From Streptomyces sp. NBC_01439 (lineage in GTDB: Bacteria; Actinomycetota; Actinomycetes; Streptomycetales; Streptomycetaceae), in the NCBI RefSeq assembly GCF_036227605.1, contig NZ_CP109487.1, positions 1,736,001 to 1,800,000 of the forward strand: 64,000 nt of DNA, written 5' to 3'. The position numbers and the translations under genes were made by a program. Shown in pieces: positions 52,493 through 60,619 of the stretch (positions within the stretch are counted from its first letter, which is position 1; each line of letters opens with the position of its first letter). The notes beneath the pieces were generated by a model. That model was not told where the DNA came from, ran no database searches, and saw only the letters and a program-made list of their open reading frames with translations.

Positions 52493-53062
52493 ATGCCGTC
52501 CACCGACCGCCGCACCCGCCGGATCCGGCGGATCCGCTCGTCGCTCACGGCCGTCGCGGCGGTATGCGTCACCACGCTGCTGTGCGGGGGCTGTTCCTCG
52601 AAGGCGGCGGCCCAGCACACCTCGGCCGAGGCCCCGGCGACCGCGGCGGCGGCACCCGGGACCTCCCTCGAACAGATCGCCACGGCCATCGGCTGTACCG
52701 CCGAGGTGAACGTGGAGGTGGAGGAGCTGCGCCAAGGCGGGTGCCAGGCCGGACAGGTCGTCTACCGCATGGCCACGTTCACCGCCGAGCAGGGACTTCG
52801 CTCCTGGCTGACCGAGGCCCAGATGTACGGCGGCCTCTACCTGGTCGGCGACCGATGGGTCGTCACCGCGCCGACGGAGGAAGCCCTGACCACACTGCGG
52901 GGACGTCTCGGCGGCTCCCTGGAGACCGGCGACACCCACGGTGGCGCACACGGCGGGACAGCCGGTGCTACGCCCGGCGGGACAGCCGGCGCGACACCCG
53001 GTGCGACGCCCGGCGCGACGCACGAGGGCGAACACGACGGCGGCCAGGGGGGCGGCCACTGA
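52493..53062 (+). CDS. Small lipoprotein
   Basis: A 189-residue predicted lipoprotein. The first 35 residues form a basic, then hydrophobic signal ending LCGGCSS (lipobox Cys34). The middle (60-140) is a compact domain with three cysteines and a TAPTEEALTTLRGRLGG end. The last 50 residues are a low-complexity tail of GATPGG-like repeats ending in Gly/His/Glu. Unknown function; placed 102 nt behind the repeat lipoprotein, probably in the same unit. Confidence 0.78.
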   Translation: MPSTDRRTRRIRRIRSSLTAVAAVCVTTLLCGGCSSKAAAQHTSAEAPATAAAAPGTSLEQIATAIGCTAEVNVEVEELRQGGCQAGQVVYRMATFTAEQGLRSWLTEAQMYGGLYLVGDRWVVTAPTEEALTTLRGRLGGSLETGDTHGGAHGGTAGATPGGTAGATPGATPGATHEGEHDGGQGGGH

Positions 53063-53256
53063 GGCCTCCCCCGAACCGCGCACGCGTCGGCCCCCGGTAC
53101 ACGACCAACCGGGGGCCGACTTCGGCGTGTCGGCCACATGTCCTGTTGTCGGCTCCTTCGTGAGGAGCACGGGGCACAAACCTTCGGGATGATTCGGCCG
53201 AGCTCCAGGTGCAACAAGGTGGACGCGTAAGCGACTTCACCGAAAGGATCGGCTCA

Positions 53257-54831
53257 GTGCGCCTGAAACGCTTCGCACCGCTGCTCGCCGCCGCCGGACT
53301 CATCGCGACCACCGTGCCCCTGCTGTCCGCGACCCAGGCCTCCGCCGCCCCGGCCGCGGACCACCTTCGGCAGAAACCCGCCTGGCACCGCTGCAGCCCC
53401 GAGCAGCCGGCCTCGTACGAGTGCGCGACGCTCAAGGTCCCGCTCGACTACCGGCGTCCCGACGGCCGCACCATCGACCTCGCCATATCCCGGGTGAAGA
53501 GCGAGAACCCGGCCAAGCGCCACGGCGCCATGCTGCTGAACCCCGGCGGACCGGGCGGTTCCGGCCTCGACCTGCCGCTGCTGATCGGCGAGGCGATGCC
53601 GAAGGAGGTGCGGGAGCGCTACGACCTCATCGGCTTCGACCCGCGCGGGGTGGGTGCCAGCAGCCCGATCACCTGCGGCCTGACCGACACCGAGCAGAAC
53701 TTCAACCGCGCCTACCGTCCGGAAACCTTCGGCTCCGACGTGACCTGGGCGCGCACCGTCGCCGACAAGTGCCGCGAGAAGGCCGGTTCGGTGCTTCCGT
53801 ACATCACCACCCGCAACACGGCCCGGGACATGGACACGATCCGTGCGGTCCTCGGCGAGCGCAAGCTCTCCTACCTGGGCTACTCGTACGGGACCTACCT
53901 CGGCGCGGTCTACTCGCAGATGTTCCCGGACCGCACGGACCGTTTCGTGCTCGACAGCGGCGTGGACCCCCAACGGATCTGGCGCGGCATGATCCAGGTC
54001 TGGGCCACCGAGGCCGAGCCCGCGTTCGCCCGGTGGACGCAGTGGGCGGCGCAGCGGTCGGCGGAGTACGGGCTGGGCGACACCCCGAAGGCCGTGTCCG
54101 ACACGTTCTGGGACCTGGTGGCGCGCGCCGACAAGGAGCCGTTCGAGTTCGAGGGCATGAAGGTCGACGGGGACATGATCCGCTCCGTGCGCGGGGTGTT
54201 CTTCTACCCGGCGCAGGCCACCCCGCTCGTCGTGGCCCTGAAGGCCGCGGCCGAGGGCAAGCCGCTGCCCGCGGGCACGACCGAGACGGAGGTCAAGCGG
54301 CTGCTGGCCGGCGGCGCGGCGGCCGAGCCCGCCTCGGACAACAGCACCGCCGTGTTCTGGGCCGTGGCGTGCGGGGACACTGGTAGCTGGCCGCGCTACA
54401 CCGAGCAGTACGAGCGGGACGCCGCGAAGGACAAGGCCAGGTACCCGCTGTACGGGGACTTCGCGTCCAACATCATGCCGTGCGCCTTCTGGGACCGGCC
54501 GGTCGAGGCGGCCACGCCGATGCACAAGAAGGCGAACGTGCTGACGGTGCAGAACGAGTGGGACTCCCAGACCCCGCTGGTGAGCGGCCAGGGCCTGCAC
54601 AAGGCCCTCAAGGGCTCGCGGATGGTGCTGGCGGCCGGCGGTGAGGGCCACGGCGTGTACCTCTTCGACCCGACCTCCTGCGCCAATGCCCCGGTGAGCG
54701 CGTACCTGGCCACGGGCGAGCTGCCCGCCCGGGACGTGACCTGCCAGAACCCGCCGGCCGCTGCCGAGCGGCGCGGATCGGTGGCGCCCGCGAAGCCGCT
54801 GCCGTTCCCGTCCGCCCCCGGGCGGTTCTGA
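53257..54831 (+). CDS. Secreted tripeptidyl aminopeptidase-like alpha/beta hydrolase
   Basis: A 524-residue exported serine peptidase like the Streptomyces SlpD/SlpE and tripeptidyl aminopeptidase group. The signal peptide ends near TQASAAPA (about 33). Nucleophile motif GYSYGTYLG (about 208-216), upstream oxyanion region NPGGPGGSG (about 104-112); the histidine in GGEGHGVYL near the C-terminus. The C-terminal half is the TAP-like domain. It would release short peptides from proteins outside the cell. GTG is chosen for AAAGGATC upstream. It has its own terminator. Confidence 0.9.
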   Translation: MRLKRFAPLLAAAGLIATTVPLLSATQASAAPAADHLRQKPAWHRCSPEQPASYECATLKVPLDYRRPDGRTIDLAISRVKSENPAKRHGAMLLNPGGPGGSGLDLPLLIGEAMPKEVRERYDLIGFDPRGVGASSPITCGLTDTEQNFNRAYRPETFGSDVTWARTVADKCREKAGSVLPYITTRNTARDMDTIRAVLGERKLSYLGYSYGTYLGAVYSQMFPDRTDRFVLDSGVDPQRIWRGMIQVWATEAEPAFARWTQWAAQRSAEYGLGDTPKAVSDTFWDLVARADKEPFEFEGMKVDGDMIRSVRGVFFYPAQATPLVVALKAAAEGKPLPAGTTETEVKRLLAGGAAAEPASDNSTAVFWAVACGDTGSWPRYTEQYERDAAKDKARYPLYGDFASNIMPCAFWDRPVEAATPMHKKANVLTVQNEWDSQTPLVSGQGLHKALKGSRMVLAAGGEGHGVYLFDPTSCANAPVSAYLATGELPARDVTCQNPPAAAERRGSVAPAKPLPFPSAPGRF

Positions 54832-54855
54832 CGACCCGGAGCACCACGCGTTGAC

Positions 54856-54898
54856 CTGCGGAACCTGCCCGGGGCCTCGGCCCGGGCAGGTTCCGCAG
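54856..54898 (+). terminator. Terminator after the aminopeptidase gene
   Basis: A perfect 18-bp inverted repeat, CTGCGGAACCTGCCCGGG with its inverse around GCCTCGG, 25 nt after the stop codon. Confidence 0.8.
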
Positions 54899-54952
54899 TC
54901 GTTTTCCCCCTCCCCCGCTCAGGAGCCGATGGTCAGGCGGCGCCGGCGCCCG

Positions 54953-55441
54953 TCATCGGACGAGGGTGAGCTGATGGTTCATCTCGGCGAGGAAGCGCAC
55001 CACCACGTGGAGTTCGTCGTGGGTGAAGCGGGCGCGGGCGGCGTCGGTGCCGTGGGCGAGGGGGCGGAAGTAGTCGCGGGCGACCTGCTGGGCCGCTTGG
55101 GCGTAGTGCAGGTGGACCACCCGGCGGTCGTCGGCCGCCCGGACGCGGCGGATGTGGCCGGCCTTCTCCAGTCGGTCCAGGCACGCCGTCATGGCGCCCG
55201 AGGTGAGGTTCATCTGCTTGCGCAGCCGGCCGGGCGTCATGGGGCCGCCGTCGTCGGCGTCCGCGTCCAGTACGGCGATGAGCGCCTGGACGTCGGTGAG
55301 GTGGAGGCCCTGGGCGTGGGCGAACTCCTGCGCGATGCGATTGAACTCGGCGTTCATCCGGCGCAACAGAACGGCGAAGGACTGCAACCCGATCGGGTCG
55401 TCGGCCGGAAGCAGAGGCGAGGGGCTGTCTGTGTCGCGCAT
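54953..55441 (-). CDS. MarR-family transcriptional regulator
   Basis: A 162-residue winged-helix protein of the MarR family. The recognition region is LRKQMNLTSGAMTACLDRLEKAGHIRRVRAADDRRVVHLHY (about residues 78-118). It is divergent from an MmpL-type exporter gene, a classic repressor-exporter layout. The start is uncertain: ATG 55441 is used here because the alternative ATG at 55474 lies inside the likely -35 region of the exporter promoter. Probably senses a small hydrophobic compound. Confidence 0.88.
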   Translation of the reverse strand: MRDTDSPSPLLPADDPIGLQSFAVLLRRMNAEFNRIAQEFAHAQGLHLTDVQALIAVLDADADDGGPMTPGRLRKQMNLTSGAMTACLDRLEKAGHIRRVRAADDRRVVHLHYAQAAQQVARDYFRPLAHGTDAARARFTHDELHVVVRFLAEMNHQLTLVR

Positions 55442-55467
55442 GATCTCAGGATATGATCTCTCGATGA

Positions 55468-55498
55468 TTGACATTCTTTACAACTGACTTAAATGTCA
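55468..55498 (+). promoter_or_regulatory. MmpL promoter overlapping a MarR-type dyad
   Basis: TTGACA (55468-55473) and TAAATG (55490-55495) at 16-nt spacing resemble a -35/-10 pair. An inverted repeat, TGACATT/AATGTCA, straddles it (55469-55475 and 55492-55498). This would let a repressor block RNA polymerase. It starts 47 nt before the exporter start codon. Confidence 0.6.
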
Positions 55499-55514
55499 CG
55501 GCCAGGAGCTCGCA

Positions 55515-57641
55515 TTGAAGAACACACCGCGCTGGGCCCGCTGGGTCGTACCCCTCGCGCTTCTGATCCTGTGGCTCGGCATCGGCGGGACGCTCGGTCC
55601 GTACGCGGGCAAGTTGGGCGAGGTCGCCACGAACGACCAGGCGGCGTTCCTGCCGCGGAGCGCCGAGTCGACGCAGGTGCTCGAAGCCCGCAAGGCGTTC
55701 GAAACGTCGCCGTCCGTTCCCGCGATCATCGTGTGGACGGCTGACGGCGACCGGGTGGACGTCGGGCAGCAGGAGGCCGCCGCCCGCGCGGTCAGCGGTC
55801 TCACCGGCCGGCCCGGCATCGCCGGTCCGCCGTCACCGGCCGTCGTTTCCGATGACGGCCTGGCGATCCAGGCCGTCGTACCGCTCGCGCCCGGCCTGGG
55901 CGAGGAGCTGCCGACGGTCCTGGACGAGGTGCGGCAGGCCGCTCAGGCGGTGTCGGGCACCTCGGTCGAGATCGCAGGTCCGGCAGCCACCCAGGCGGAC
56001 CTCTCCGATGCGTTCGCCGGCATCGACGGGCTGCTGGTGGGCGTGGCGCTCGGAGCGGTGTTGTTGATCCTGCTGCTGGTCTACCGCAGCGTGCTGCTGC
56101 CCCTGGTGATCATCCTCAGTGCGGTGTTCGCACTCGGCCTGGCCTGCGCGGTGGTGTACGTGCTGGCCGACCGGGGCGCCGTCCGGGTCGACGGTCAGGT
56201 CCAGGGCATCCTCTCGATCCTGGTGATCGGGGCCGCGACCGACTACGCCCTCCTGCTGACCGCGCGTTTCCGGGAAGAGCTCGTGCTACGGGGCGACCGG
56301 CTGGAGGCGGTCCTGGCCGCCGTGCGCCGGTCGGCCGGCGCGGTCACCGCGAGCGCGGCGACCGTGGCGCTGGGGCTGCTGGCCCTGCTGGCGAGCGATC
56401 TGACGAACAACCGGGCTCTCGGGCCGGTCGGTGCGATCGGCATCGTCTGCGCGGTGTTGAGTTCCCTGACCTTCCTGCCGGCCGTACTGGTCCTGCTGGG
56501 CCGGACCGCCTACTGGCCCGCCACGCCCGAGCCGTCCGACGCTCAGGCCGAGGGCCACGGCGTGTGGCGCCGCATCGCAGGTCTGATCGACCGGTCTCCG
56601 CGGCGCGTGTGGACGATCACGGCCCTCCTGCTCGTGGTCCTGGCGGGGTTCTCCGCCTCCCTGTCTTCCAAGGGCGTGCCACTGGAGGAGATCTTCGTCA
56701 ACGACGCCCCCTCGGTCAGTGCCCAGCAGACCCTTGCCCGGCACTTCCCCGGCGGTTCGGGCAACCCGGCCGTCATCATCGCCGACGCCCGGCGGATCGC
56801 CGAGGTACGGGCGGCGGCCGAAGGCACGGAAGGAGTTGCGGCGACCGTCCCCGTCACCGCGGGCGGCCGTCCGGGCTCGGGGGCTCCGCTCGTCGTGGAC
56901 GGCCGGGTGCGCTTGGACGCCACGCTGGAGGCGGCGGCCGACAGCGACGCCGCGAAGGCGACGGTCCAGGAGCTGCGCGAGCGGGTGCACGCGGTGCCGG
57001 GTGCCGACGCGTTGGTCGGGGGCTACACGGCCCAGCAGTTCGACACCCAGCAGACCGCGGCCCGCGACCGCGCCGTGATCGTCCCGGTCGTCCTCGGCAT
57101 CATCCTGCTGATCCTGGCCGCCCTGTTGCGGTCCCTGCTCGTACCCGTCCTCCTCGTGGCGACGGTGGCCCTCAACTTCCTGGCGACCCTGGGCGTGTCC
57201 GCCCTCGTCTTCGAGCACCTGCTCGGATTCAGCGGGACGGACGCTTCCGTGCCGCTCTACGGCTTCGTGTTCCTGGTGGCGCTCGGCGTCGACTACAACA
57301 TCTTCCTCATGTCCCGCGTACGGGAGGAATCCTTCGTCGTGGGCACCCGCGAGGGCGTTCTGCGGGGGCTCATCACCACGGGCGGGGTCATCACGTCCGC
57401 CGGCGTGGTCCTCGCCGCGACCTTCGCCGCGCTGATGGTGATCCCCCTGGCCTTCCTCGTCCAGATCGCCTTCATCGTCGCGTTCGGCGTCCTGTTGGAC
57501 ACCCTCGTCGTGCGTTCCCTGCTGGTGCCGGCCCTCATCATCGACATCGGCCCGCGCGTCTGGTGGCCGAGCGCCCTGGCACGGCCGGCCACGGCGGTCG
57601 ACCCGGACTCCGCACCGGCACGTCAGGAAGGCCGACCATGA
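55515..57641 (+). CDS. MMPL-family RND exporter
   Basis: A 708-residue membrane protein of the MmpL type, with two halves of about six transmembrane helices and two periplasmic-like loops (about 35-160 and 385-510). The Asp-Tyr pairs of the proton relay are visible in GAATDYALLL and ALGVDYNIFL. It should export a lipid, pigment or drug using the proton gradient. TTG is the start, with CCAGGAGC before it. It lies behind the MarR-type promoter, and the UBP zinc-finger gene overlaps its stop (ATGA). Confidence 0.9.
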   Translation: MKNTPRWARWVVPLALLILWLGIGGTLGPYAGKLGEVATNDQAAFLPRSAESTQVLEARKAFETSPSVPAIIVWTADGDRVDVGQQEAAARAVSGLTGRPGIAGPPSPAVVSDDGLAIQAVVPLAPGLGEELPTVLDEVRQAAQAVSGTSVEIAGPAATQADLSDAFAGIDGLLVGVALGAVLLILLLVYRSVLLPLVIILSAVFALGLACAVVYVLADRGAVRVDGQVQGILSILVIGAATDYALLLTARFREELVLRGDRLEAVLAAVRRSAGAVTASAATVALGLLALLASDLTNNRALGPVGAIGIVCAVLSSLTFLPAVLVLLGRTAYWPATPEPSDAQAEGHGVWRRIAGLIDRSPRRVWTITALLLVVLAGFSASLSSKGVPLEEIFVNDAPSVSAQQTLARHFPGGSGNPAVIIADARRIAEVRAAAEGTEGVAATVPVTAGGRPGSGAPLVVDGRVRLDATLEAAADSDAAKATVQELRERVHAVPGADALVGGYTAQQFDTQQTAARDRAVIVPVVLGIILLILAALLRSLLVPVLLVATVALNFLATLGVSALVFEHLLGFSGTDASVPLYGFVFLVALGVDYNIFLMSRVREESFVVGTREGVLRGLITTGGVITSAGVVLAATFAALMVIPLAFLVQIAFIVAFGVLLDTLVVRSLLVPALIIDIGPRVWWPSALARPATAVDPDSAPARQEGRP

Positions 57642-58012
57642 CCTCCGAAGATCCCGACGGCCTGCGGCCACCGCTCTCCTCGTGGGCGGTATCGCCCGAC
57701 GGAGGGCTTCCCGAGGGGCGTGTCTGTTCCCACCTGGCGGCACTGCCCGCATCGCCGGGGACGCCGTACGAGGTCTGCGCGCAGTGCCGCTCCCGCGGCT
57801 GGACCTGGACCCGGCTCAGGTGGTGTGCCACGTGCGGGCACGTCGGATGCTGCGACAGCTCCCGCGGCCGGCACGCCTACGCCCACCACGCGCAGACGGG
57901 ACACCCCGTGGCCCTGTCCCTGGCCCCTGACGAGTCCTGGGCCTGGTGTTTCGTCGACGAGGTCTTCCTCGTCCGGGTCCCGGGGGGAGACGGGCCGGGC
58001 TCGCCCCACTGA
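57638..58012 (+). CDS. UBP-type zinc finger protein
   Basis: A 124-residue protein with the UBP zinc-finger pattern (PF02148): VCSHL, C-x2-C in VCAQC, WCATCGHVGCC, then HAYAHHAQTGHPV. In eukaryotes this domain binds the ubiquitin tail; bacterial versions are unassigned and are often next to transporters or hydrolases. The ATG overlaps the exporter stop by 4 nt, so it is made together with it. It has no other domain. Confidence 0.85.
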   Translation: MTSEDPDGLRPPLSSWAVSPDGGLPEGRVCSHLAALPASPGTPYEVCAQCRSRGWTWTRLRWCATCGHVGCCDSSRGRHAYAHHAQTGHPVALSLAPDESWAWCFVDEVFLVRVPGGDGPGSPH

Positions 58013-58116
58013 GGCCGCCGGGCTTCGGGCCACCGGGTTCGCCACGTTCGCGACGAGGTCGGCGCACCGCATCCGCCGGCGGGGAATTCGGCGAAGTCCG
58101 GGTGGAGGTGCATGCG

Positions 58117-58614
58117 ATGGGTGAGGCTTGGCGCATGGATGGCCGGCGGTCGACCGAATCGGTCGGGGAGTACCCGCGTCCGCCGCGGGTGGAGGCGGAC
58201 GCGCGGCGCGTGGTGATCGTGCATCGGGGAGTGACGCTCGCCGACTCCCGGGGTTGCCGACGCGTGTTGGAAACGAGACACCCCCCGGTCTTCTACGTGC
58301 CGCGCGAGGACGTGCGCAGCGACCTGTTGTCGAGGTCCCGGGCGACGAGCGTCTGCGAGTGGAAGGGGTCGGCCACGTACTGGACCTTGGCCGTGGACGG
58401 CTCCACCGTCCCGGACGTGGCATGGAGCTACGAGGCTCCCCGGCCGGAATACGCAAGCATCGCCGGGAGTCTGGCCTTCTACGCGGGCAAGGTCGATCTC
58501 TGCACGGTGGACGGAGAGCGCGTGCTGGCCCAGCCCGGCGACTTCTACGGCGGCTGGATCACCGCCGAGATCCTGGGCCCGTTCAAGGGCGGTCCGGGAA
58601 CGACCGGCTGGTGA
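58117..58614 (+). CDS. DUF427 domain protein
   Basis: A 165-residue protein with the DUF427 fold: RVVIVHRGVTLADSRGCRRVLETRHPPVFYVPREDV, then SVCEWKGSATYWTL and ending FYGGWITAEILGPFKGGPGT. The family has a small beta-barrel and unknown biochemical role. ATG 58117 is supported by GGAGGTG seven bases upstream. It converges with the FAD oxidoreductase gene, 29 nt apart. Confidence 0.85.
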   Translation: MGEAWRMDGRRSTESVGEYPRPPRVEADARRVVIVHRGVTLADSRGCRRVLETRHPPVFYVPREDVRSDLLSRSRATSVCEWKGSATYWTLAVDGSTVPDVAWSYEAPRPEYASIAGSLAFYAGKVDLCTVDGERVLAQPGDFYGGWITAEILGPFKGGPGTTGW

Positions 58615-58643
58615 GGGCAGGACCCGGCGGCGGGTGACGTCCG

Positions 58644-59897
58644 TCAGGGCGTTGCCGCGGTCCCGAGGTCGGTGAGCACCTCGCGGGCCGCCCTCGCCCC
58701 CGAGGCGAGTGCTCCCTGGAGCGAGCCCGTCGCGCGGTGGTCCCCGCAGACGTAGCGGCCCGGGGCGAAGCGGGTGGTGCGGGTGAGGGGCATCGGCGGG
58801 GGCATGGCCGGCAGGGCGTTGCGCACCGTCACGCGGTGCACGGGCTCCCAGGTTCCGGTGTCCACACCGTAGGCCTCGGCGACGGCGGAGAGCACGGCCG
58901 CCTCCTCGGCCGGGGCGGGGGCACCGAGCACGGAGGTCGACACCAGGCTCCTGCCGTCACCGCAGTAGCCGGGCTGGACCTCGGTCAGGACGCACGTGTT
59001 CAAGAACCTTCGGCGTGCGTCGATCAGCAGGGTGGGTTCCGGGAGGGGAGAGCGTTCGACCGCGTGGTAGAGGGTCGTAACGGTCCGTCCCGCCGGCGGT
59101 TCGAGGCCGGGCAGCAGGCGTGCCGCGGCGCCGGCCCCGGTGGCGACGACGACGGCCCGCGCCCGCACTTCCCCGTCGCCGGACGCCACTCCCGTCGGCG
59201 TCAGCGCGGAGACCGGCGACGCGAGCCGCAGCACCCCCCGGGGCAGCCCGGCGGCCAGTTGGGCCGGCACGGCGCCGATGCCGTCGCGGGGGAGGCAGAG
59301 CGTACCGCGCAGCATGCTGCGCCAGACCAGGTGGAAGAAGCGGGCGGAAGTCTCCAGGGAGTCCTCCAGGAAGACCCCCGACAGGAAGGGCCGGAAGAAG
59401 GTTTCGACGAAGTCTTCGGAGAACCCCGCGTCGGCCAGGGCCGTGCGGGTGGTGACGTCGGGTCGGGCCCGCGCCCGGGAGGCGGGTGCGAGCACGGCGT
59501 GCGCCGACAGGGCGCCGAAGGCCAGCAGGTCGCGCGGCGTGACCCGCCCGCCGGTGAGGAGACCGATGCCGTCGCGCGGGCGCCGCGTGGGATCGGCGAT
59601 CCGGAGCCTCCCGGCGTCGCAGTGGACCAGCACACCGGGCGTGAACGGCCGCAGGAAGAGAGCGCGCAGGTCGAGCCGGCGCCTGACCTGTGGGTAGCTG
59701 GTGTTGAACACCTGGAAGCCGCGGTCGATGGTGAAGCCCGCGACCCGGTCGGTGCGGATGCGGCCGCCGACAGTGTCTTCGGCCTCCAACAGGCGCACCC
59801 GCAGGCCGGCCGCAGCGAGATCCGAGGCGCATGCCAGGCCGGCGGCTCCCGCACCAACGACCACCACGTCGTGCCGCTCGCCCTGCGCCTCGGCCAT
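58644..59897 (-). CDS. FAD-dependent oxidoreductase (amine-oxidase/phytoene-desaturase-like)
   Basis: A 417-residue flavoprotein. The FAD-binding Rossmann motif is VVVVGAGAAGLACASDLAAAGLRVRLLEAEDTVGGRIRT (about 11-49) and the C-terminal FAD contact is GRYVCGDHRATGSLQGALASG (about 382-402). It lacks a signal peptide. Family members oxidise amines or desaturate carotenoids; no carotenoid genes are nearby, so the substrate is open. Confidence 0.88.
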   Translation of the reverse strand: MAEAQGERHDVVVVGAGAAGLACASDLAAAGLRVRLLEAEDTVGGRIRTDRVAGFTIDRGFQVFNTSYPQVRRRLDLRALFLRPFTPGVLVHCDAGRLRIADPTRRPRDGIGLLTGGRVTPRDLLAFGALSAHAVLAPASRARARPDVTTRTALADAGFSEDFVETFFRPFLSGVFLEDSLETSARFFHLVWRSMLRGTLCLPRDGIGAVPAQLAAGLPRGVLRLASPVSALTPTGVASGDGEVRARAVVVATGAGAAARLLPGLEPPAGRTVTTLYHAVERSPLPEPTLLIDARRRFLNTCVLTEVQPGYCGDGRSLVSTSVLGAPAPAEEAAVLSAVAEAYGVDTGTWEPVHRVTVRNALPAMPPPMPLTRTTRFAPGRYVCGDHRATGSLQGALASGARAAREVLTDLGTAATP

Positions 59898-60116
59898 GAA
59901 CGCCCTCGCACTTCTCGCCCGACTCTTGCCCGACTCGCACGGCTGCGGCCAGGCTACGCGCGGCTTCTGGACGGCGAGGGCGGACGCGCCGCCCCCGCCC
60001 GCCCCGCTCGGGGCGCACGTTGCCCCTTCGTCAGGCGCGGTGCAAAGACCGGGGCCGAGTCGGGCCCGCCGGCGGTTCCGAGGACGGCCGGGGTGAGTCC
60101 GGCTGACGAAGCGCCG

Positions 60117-60569
60117 CTACGGGGTGAGGGACGCCTCCGCGGCCGCCTTGATGCGGCGGCCGAAGTCGGGGGCGTCCTTGCGGGCCGCGCCGGCCGCGAG
60201 GCCGACGAGCAGCTTGCCGATGCCGTGGCCTTCGAGGGTGTTGAAGATGCGGACGCGGGTGCGGTCGCCGGGCAGGGATTCGAGGTCGTAACCGCCTTCC
60301 GCCGTGATGAGGTTGCGGCTCTGCTCCGTCCAGCGGATCAGGTGCGGCGGTTCCAGACCGACGATGCGGAACTCACGGCCGGTCTTCATCCCGGCGTCCT
60401 TGACCGTGCTCCGGAAGACCGTGCCGAGGGCCGTGGGGCCGTCCGGGGTCTTGGTGATCTCCTGGACGCGCGGGCTGAATTCGGGGTCGTGCCGCCCGTC
60501 GGCGAGATAGGCGAACACCGCCTCCACCGGTCGGTCGATCTCAACACTCGCCTCGAACTGTCCGGACAT
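60117..60569 (-). CDS. SRPBCC-family (polyketide cyclase/START-like) protein
   Basis: A 150-residue protein with the SRPBCC fold: it opens with FEASVEIDRPVEAVFAYLAD and continues with EFSPRVQEITKTPDGPTALGTVF and HLIRWTEQS. Such proteins bind hydrophobic ligands in a deep pocket. It has no catalytic signature. It lies between the FAD oxidoreductase and an MFS gene on the same strand, spaced by 219 and 50 nt, so it may be transcribed with the MFS gene. Confidence 0.85.
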   Translation of the reverse strand: MSGQFEASVEIDRPVEAVFAYLADGRHDPEFSPRVQEITKTPDGPTALGTVFRSTVKDAGMKTGREFRIVGLEPPHLIRWTEQSRNLITAEGGYDLESLPGDRTRVRIFNTLEGHGIGKLLVGLAAGAARKDAPDFGRRIKAAAEASLTP

Positions 60570-60619
60570 GTGGGCTCCTCGGTGCGGCTACCTGTGGTCC
60601 ACGATCCCAGACGGGCACG

